From: an uncultured Eubacteriales bacterium | GTDB taxonomy: Bacteria > Bacillota > Clostridia > Oscillospirales > Acutalibacteraceae | DNA length: 10,878 nucleotides | Reading direction: 5' to 3' | Assembly: GCA_934667575.1 (NCBI GenBank) | Contig: CAKUME010000020.1 | Span: forward strand, 1-10,878 | Shown here: positions 6,967 to 10,878 of the stretch, one piece after another | Layout: each line of letters begins with the position of its first letter | Numbering within the stretch: the first letter of the stretch is position 1 | Position numbers and translations under genes: made by a program | The notes under the pieces: generated by a model | What the model was told of the DNA's origin: nothing | The model's database searches: none | Seen by the model: only the letters and a program-made list of their open reading frames with translations

Positions 6967-9813
6967 TTATTTGAAATATCGAACGGCCGATTCAAACAGC
7001 TTCATATCGTATTCGCCCGGCACGTTGCGATAGAGCCCGCTGCCGATGCGCTCGGCGTGGCCCATTTTGCCGAACACCCGGCCGTCGGGCGAGGTGATGC
7101 CCTCGATGGCCGCCATCGAATTGTTCGGGTTAAAGTGCACGTCGGCGGTCGCGCTGCCCGCAAGGTCTACATACTGCGTGGCAATCTGGCCGTGCGCCGC
7201 AAGCTCCGCAATGAGCGCCGGGGGCGCGATGAAGCGGCCCTCGCCGTGCGAGATCGGCACCGAGTAGATCTCGCCGGGGCGGGTTTGCGCCAGCCACGGC
7301 GATTTGTTCGACGCCACGCGCGTGCGCACAATGCGCGACTGATGGCGGCCGATCGTGTTAAAGGTGAGGGTGGGGGAGTCGGGCGTGGGGTCGGTAATGC
7401 GGCCATAGGGCACCAGGCCGAGCTTGATGAGCGCCTGGAAGCCGTTGCAGATGCCGAGCATCAGGCCGTCGCGCCGCTCCAAAAGCGCCGTGACCTGCTC
7501 GCGCACGGCGGCGCTGCGGAAAAACGCGGTGATAAATTTGCCCGAGCCGTCCGGTTCGTCGCCGCCGGAAAAGCCGCCGGGAATGAACACCATCTGCGCG
7601 GTGCGCAGCGCCTGGGCAAACTGCTCCACCGAGCGCGCAATGCCATCGGCGGTGCGGTTGTTGAGCACCATGAGCTGTGCGTCGGCGCCCGCGTCGCGCA
7701 TGGCTTTGGCCGAGTCGTATTCGCAGTTGGTGCCCGGGAACACCGGAATGAGCACGCGCGGCTGCGCGCATTTTACGGCCGGAGCCGCGCGGTGCGCGCA
7801 GGAGCAGGTGTAGGTCTGCGGGGCGGGCGCGGCGGTGGGAATGTTGCAGGAATACACCGGCTCGAGCTTGTTCTCGTAGGCGGCGCGGAGCGCATCCAGT
7901 GGCAGCGTTTCGCCGCGGAACGTGAATTCCGGCGCGGCGGTCACGGTGCCGAGCACCTCCGCGCCGGCCGGGAGCGGTTGGTCGGCCGGAATTTCGAGCA
8001 GGAATGCGCCGTAGTCGTAGCCGAACAGCGCAGGGAGCGTGCAGCGGTCGTCAAACGCAAAGCCCATCCCGTTGCCGAGCGCCATTTTGAGCACGGCTTC
8101 GGCATCGCCGCCAAAGCCCGGCGTGTAGGCGGTCACGGCATTGCCGCTGCGGAGCAGCGCGGTCACGCGATCCAGCAGCGCGAGCAGCGACGCCGGATCG
8201 GGCAGCCCGTCGGCGGTATAGTCGGGCGCGAGCCGCACCAAACGCGAACCGGGCTGCTTGAGCTCGTTCGGCACCACATCGTCGGTTTTGGCGGTGGTCA
8301 CCGCGAACGAAACGAGCGTGGGCGGCACGTCGAGCCGCTCAAACGAGCCGCTCATCGAGTCTTTGCCGCCGATCGCGCCAATGCCCAGCGCCAGCTGCGC
8401 CTCGAACGCGCCGAGCAGCGCGGCCAGCGGCTGCCCCCAGCGCGCGGGATCGTGCTGCGGCTTTTCAAAATATTCCTGGAAGGTCAGATACACGTCGCGG
8501 AACGCCGCGCCGGTGGCGATCAGCTTGCACACGGATTCCACCACGGCAAGGTACGCGCCGTGGTAGGGGCTTTTTTCGGAGATATACGGGTTAAAGCCCC
8601 ACGCCATGAGCGAGCAGTCGTTGGTGTGCTTGCGCTCGACCGAAATTTTTTGCGCCATGGCCTGAATGGGCGTGAGCTGGTTGCGTCCGCCGAACGGCAT
8701 GAGCACCGTGCCCGCGCCGATGGTGGAGTCGAACCGCTCCGACAGGCCGCGCTTGGAGCACACGTTGAGGTCCTGCGCGAGCGCGCGGTATCCGGCGGCA
8801 AAATCGGACGGAATTTCTTTTTTGTAGTCCTGCGGCGCTTCGGGCGCAATGTCGATGTGCTTTTCCGCGCCGTTGGAATTCAAAAATTCGCGGCTGAGGT
8901 CCACAATGGTGCGGCCGTTCCAGTCCATTTGCAGGCGCGGCGTTTCCTGCACCTGCGCCACCACGGTGGCCTCCAGGTTTTCGCTGTCGGCAATTTCAAG
9001 AAAACGCGCCACGTCCCTGGGCTCCACCACCACGGCCATGCGCTCCTGCGATTCGCTGATCGCGAGCTCGGTGCCGTCGAGACCGTCATATTTTTTCGGC
9101 ACGGCGTTGAGGTCGATGCGCAGCCCGTCGGCCAGCTCGCCGATTGCCACCGACACGCCGCCCGCGCCAAAGTCGTTGCAGCGCTTGATCATGCGGCAGG
9201 CCTCGGCGTTGCGGAACAGGCGCTGGAGCTTGCGCTCCTCGGGCGCGTTGCCCTTTTGCACCTCGGCGCCGCAGTGCTCGAGCGACTGGAGCGTGTGCGA
9301 CTTGGAGGAGCCGGTCGCGCCGCCGCAGCCGTCGCGGCCGGTGCGGCCGCCGAGCAGGATCACGGCATCGCCGGGGGCGGGGCGCTCGCGGCGCACGTTT
9401 TCGGCCGGTGCGGCGGCGACCACCGCGCCGATCTCCAGGCGTTTGGCCGCGTAGCCGTCGTGATACAGCTCGTCCACCATGCCGGTGGCCAGACCGATCT
9501 GGTTGCCGTAGGAGGAATAGCCCGCGGCGGCGGTGGTCACAATTTTGCGCTGGGGCAGCTTGCCCGGCAGCGTTTGCGACACGGGGCGCAGCGGATCGGC
9601 CGCGCCGGTGACGCGCATGGCGCCGTAAACGTAGGCGCGCCCCGAAAGCGGGTCGCGAATGGCGCCGCCAATGCAGGTGGCCGCACCGCCGAACGGTTCA
9701 ATTTCGGTGGGATGGTTGTGCGTTTCGTTTTTGAACAGCAGCAGCCACGGCTCCTTTTTGCCGTCCACCTCCAGATAGATGTCGCTGCTGGTGGGAAATC
9801 CTGCGATACTCAC
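6967..9813 (-). CDS. purL: Phosphoribosylformylglycinamidine synthase with fused glutaminase domain; N-terminal part missing
   Basis: The 948-residue frame is the C-terminal three-quarters of a single-chain FGAM synthase, which converts FGAR, ATP and glutamine to FGAM in step 4 of purine synthesis. Visible parts in order: the first synthase motif FKNETHNHPTEIEPFGGAAT (27-46); LLGGRTGRDGCGGATGSS (153-170); KRCNDFGAGGVSVAIGELADG (210-230); the second half with IGAIGGKDSMSGSFE (478-492); and a PurQ-like class I amidotransferase domain from about 685. That domain has VFPGTNCEYD (691-700), the nucleophile C789 in GICNGFQ, and H856/E858 in SHGEGRF. Long-form PurL enzymes run to about 1,230-1,300 residues, with roughly 250-300 before the FKNETHNHP motif; here only about 26 precede it. 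The GTG start at 9813 has a strong ribosome binding site, but it lies right behind a phage tail sheath gene, so the first ten or so codons are probably phage. As drawn, the product lacks the N-terminal PurS-like domain and the linker, and would not be expected to be functional. Confidence 0.93.
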   Translation of the reverse strand: MSIAGFPTSSDIYLEVDGKKEPWLLLFKNETHNHPTEIEPFGGAATCIGGAIRDPLSGRAYVYGAMRVTGAADPLRPVSQTLPGKLPQRKIVTTAAAGYSSYGNQIGLATGMVDELYHDGYAAKRLEIGAVVAAAPAENVRRERPAPGDAVILLGGRTGRDGCGGATGSSKSHTLQSLEHCGAEVQKGNAPEERKLQRLFRNAEACRMIKRCNDFGAGGVSVAIGELADGLRIDLNAVPKKYDGLDGTELAISESQERMAVVVEPRDVARFLEIADSENLEATVVAQVQETPRLQMDWNGRTIVDLSREFLNSNGAEKHIDIAPEAPQDYKKEIPSDFAAGYRALAQDLNVCSKRGLSERFDSTIGAGTVLMPFGGRNQLTPIQAMAQKISVERKHTNDCSLMAWGFNPYISEKSPYHGAYLAVVESVCKLIATGAAFRDVYLTFQEYFEKPQHDPARWGQPLAALLGAFEAQLALGIGAIGGKDSMSGSFERLDVPPTLVSFAVTTAKTDDVVPNELKQPGSRLVRLAPDYTADGLPDPASLLALLDRVTALLRSGNAVTAYTPGFGGDAEAVLKMALGNGMGFAFDDRCTLPALFGYDYGAFLLEIPADQPLPAGAEVLGTVTAAPEFTFRGETLPLDALRAAYENKLEPVYSCNIPTAAPAPQTYTCSCAHRAAPAVKCAQPRVLIPVFPGTNCEYDSAKAMRDAGADAQLMVLNNRTADGIARSVEQFAQALRTAQMVFIPGGFSGGDEPDGSGKFITAFFRSAAVREQVTALLERRDGLMLGICNGFQALIKLGLVPYGRITDPTPDSPTLTFNTIGRHQSRIVRTRVASNKSPWLAQTRPGEIYSVPISHGEGRFIAPPALIAELAAHGQIATQYVDLAGSATADVHFNPNNSMAAIEGITSPDGRVFGKMGHAERIGSGLYRNVPGEYDMKLFESAVRYFK
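9754..9795 (-). other. Probable junction between phage DNA and purL
   Basis: On the minus strand, the first residues after the GTG (MSIAGFPTSS) do not belong to PurL, while the frame is clearly PurL by KKEPWLLLFKNETHNHP. The switch must fall at about residues 7-20, the stretch TSSDIYLEVDGKK. Upstream DNA is phage tail module with GCC/GGG/CCC-rich codon choice; downstream is host DNA with more GCG, TTT and AAA. The two are joined in frame with no terminal repeats, integrase or target duplication visible. Confidence 0.65.
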
Positions 9814-9820
9814 TCTGCTC

Positions 9821-9826
9821 CCTCCT
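9821..9826 (-). promoter_or_regulatory. Perfect ribosome binding site in front of the phage/purL frame
   Basis: AGGAGG on the minus strand lies 7 nt before the GTG at 9813. It sits in the 40-bp gap after the tail sheath stop codon (9854), where the next gene of a phage tail operon should begin. It therefore most likely belonged to a phage gene rather than to purL. Confidence 0.8.
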
Positions 9827-9853
9827 CACTGTCTGTCCTTTGCCGGCGGCCTC

Positions 9854-10878
9854 TCAAACGGTGATGTGGGCCGTCAGCCAGATCTGATTCAGCCCGTGGG
9901 CCACAGTAAAGGAGAAGTCCACCAGGCATCGGGCCGGGTCCTGACTGTCCGCCGTCACCGTCACGTTCTCATACCCGGTGATGATCTCCCGGGCCTTCTT
10001 GTTCTCCAGCTCCAGCACCACCTGGGCCCGGATGGCCCCCCGGCTCTGGGCCGTATTTTTGGCCCGCTGGAACTTCGTCCGCAGGGCCCGGCGCAGGGTG
10101 GGGATCACGTCGTCCACAATGCGGATGGTGGTCAGATCCCGCCAAGTGGCGTCCGCCGCCTCCCCCGTGGTGGTCCGGGTGGTCACGCCCCGCACCACGC
10201 TGACCACCCCGGCCGCCTGCTCCACCGGGGTGACCCCGCCCCGCACCAGGGTGTCGATCTCCGTATCCCCATACCGGGCCTCCAGCCCGTCCACGCCCTT
10301 CAGCTCCGCGCCGCCCAGGGGAATGGCCGGGTCGCTCTCCCCGGCGATGGCTCCCGCCACCGCCGCCGCCACGCCCAGGCCGTCCGCAGCCTCTCCGTTC
10401 TGATTTACGCCGCCGGGAGCCACCAGCACCACCCGCTCGTGGTTCAGGGCCTTGGCCCGGGCGATCAGCTGATCCACCGTCTCCCCCGCCCCACCGGCGG
10501 CCACGGCGATCCGCTCCCGCCGGTTGGCCGAGGCCGTCTCCACGCTCTGCTTCATGGCCTTCTGCACGTCCCCGTCCGTGCTGTCACAGATCACCGCCGT
10601 GATGTCCTCCAGCCCCTCCAGTGCGGCAAAGCCGTCGGCATAGCCCTCGCCCCCGGCGATGGGCACCGCCGCCACGGCCCCGGCCCCGTTTTTCAGGGCC
10701 AGCCGGACAAGCTCCGCCATGGTCCCCTGACCAAAGGCGTTCACCGCCCCGTCATAGCTGGTCACGATCTTCACCTCGTTGGCCGTGGCCTTGGTGTTCA
10801 CCGCCACCAGGCCCACCTGCTTGCCCCCGCCGCTGCCGCTGACCACAGAAGAGGCATCATACGCGGAATAGACCCCCG
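9854..10878 (-). CDS. Phage tail sheath protein, 5' end outside window
   Basis: The frame is open to the window edge and shows 340 residues. It begins GVYSAYDASSVVSGSGGG, the usual N-terminal region of contractile tail sheath proteins (PGVY...), so the in-frame GTG at 10846 is internal and only a short N-terminus is missing. The middle has alternating alpha/beta segments with LVRLALKNGAGAVAAVPI and VVLVAPGGVNQNG, typical of the sheath core. The C-terminal domain has a helical stretch (TLRRALRTKFQRAKN) and ends in VDFSFTVAHGLNQIWLTAHI, typical of the end by which sheath subunits interlock. The protein would form the contractile outer tube of a myovirus-type prophage or phage-tail-like particle. 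Codon choice differs from the rest of the window (GCC for Ala, GGG and CCC frequent). Only this one gene of the phage module is in view, and the next gene downstream is replaced by purL. Confidence 0.87.
   Translation of the reverse strand, partial: GVYSAYDASSVVSGSGGGKQVGLVAVNTKATANEVKIVTSYDGAVNAFGQGTMAELVRLALKNGAGAVAAVPIAGGEGYADGFAALEGLEDITAVICDSTDGDVQKAMKQSVETASANRRERIAVAAGGAGETVDQLIARAKALNHERVVLVAPGGVNQNGEAADGLGVAAAVAGAIAGESDPAIPLGGAELKGVDGLEARYGDTEIDTLVRGGVTPVEQAAGVVSVVRGVTTRTTTGEAADATWRDLTTIRIVDDVIPTLRRALRTKFQRAKNTAQSRGAIRAQVVLELENKKAREIITGYENVTVTADSQDPARCLVDFSFTVAHGLNQIWLTAHITV

Noticed and set aside
9814..9853. A phage attachment site at the boundary between the tail sheath gene and purL.
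   Set aside because: No direct repeat, tRNA end or integrase is visible, and prophage ends do not normally fall between the sheath and tube genes.
5068..9864. A plus-strand open frame of 1,598 codons running opposite fhs and purL.
   Set aside because: It is the antisense of two clearly recognised genes. Its translation is rich in His, Arg, Ala and Gly with no domain, and long antisense frames are common in GC-rich DNA with strong third-position bias.
10844..10846. GTG as the start of the tail sheath gene.
   Set aside because: The frame stays open upstream to the window edge and the residues there (GVYSAYDASS) match the usual sheath N-terminus, so this GTG encodes an internal valine.
1..10878. 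A CRISPR array, toxin-antitoxin pair, defence island or other novel system.
   Set aside because: No repeat-spacer pattern, no small paired genes and no defence-type domains were seen. Apart from the phage gene, everything in the window is ordinary metabolism and regulation.

Overview
The window is GC-rich bacterial DNA that looks like a chromosome of a Gram-positive anaerobe of the class Clostridia, probably an Oscillospiraceae/Ruminococcaceae-type gut organism. This rests on Shine-Dalgarno-led genes, an M18 aminopeptidase of the short bacterial form, an Fhs-type formate-tetrahydrofolate ligase, and a long single-chain FGAM synthase with a fused glutaminase domain. That assignment is inference; there is no rRNA or other taxonomic marker here.

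Layout. (1) Positions 2-2053, plus strand: the 3' nine-tenths or more of a histidine phosphatase, then an M18 metallo-aminopeptidase, closed by a strong bidirectional hairpin terminator at 2081-2125. (2) Positions 2185-4092, minus strand: two Gfo/Idh/MocA-type proteins in tandem, 12 bp apart. The upstream one is canonical. The downstream one is short and lacks the usual nucleotide-binding and EKP signatures. (3) Positions 4269-5219, plus strand: an AraC-type regulator transcribed divergently from that pair. The 176-bp intergenic region holds a perfect-consensus sigma-A promoter for the regulator and an extended -10 promoter for the oxidoreductases, so the regulator is a natural candidate to control the pair and itself. 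(4) Positions 5221-9813, minus strand: fhs preceded by purL in the same direction. Fhs makes 10-formyl-tetrahydrofolate, the formyl donor of purine synthesis, and PurL catalyses the FGAR-to-FGAM step, so the two fit as a purine/one-carbon pair. The fhs terminator lies inside the 3' end of the converging AraC-type gene. (5) Positions 9854-10878, minus strand: the C-terminal part of a contractile-phage tail sheath gene running off the window.

The most notable point is the phage/purL boundary. The purL reading frame lacks the N-terminal part expected of this enzyme class (my estimate is 250-300 residues). It instead opens at a GTG with a perfect AGGAGG ribosome binding site directly downstream of the tail sheath gene, where a phage tail-tube-type gene would be expected. 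The sequence therefore reads as phage structural operon fused in frame to the middle of a housekeeping gene. An assembly chimera or a recombination through a short shared stretch explains this better than a new biological system. Apart from that junction, I see no defence system, CRISPR array, insertion sequence, tRNA or recognisable riboswitch. No gene-free stretch exceeds 300 bases.
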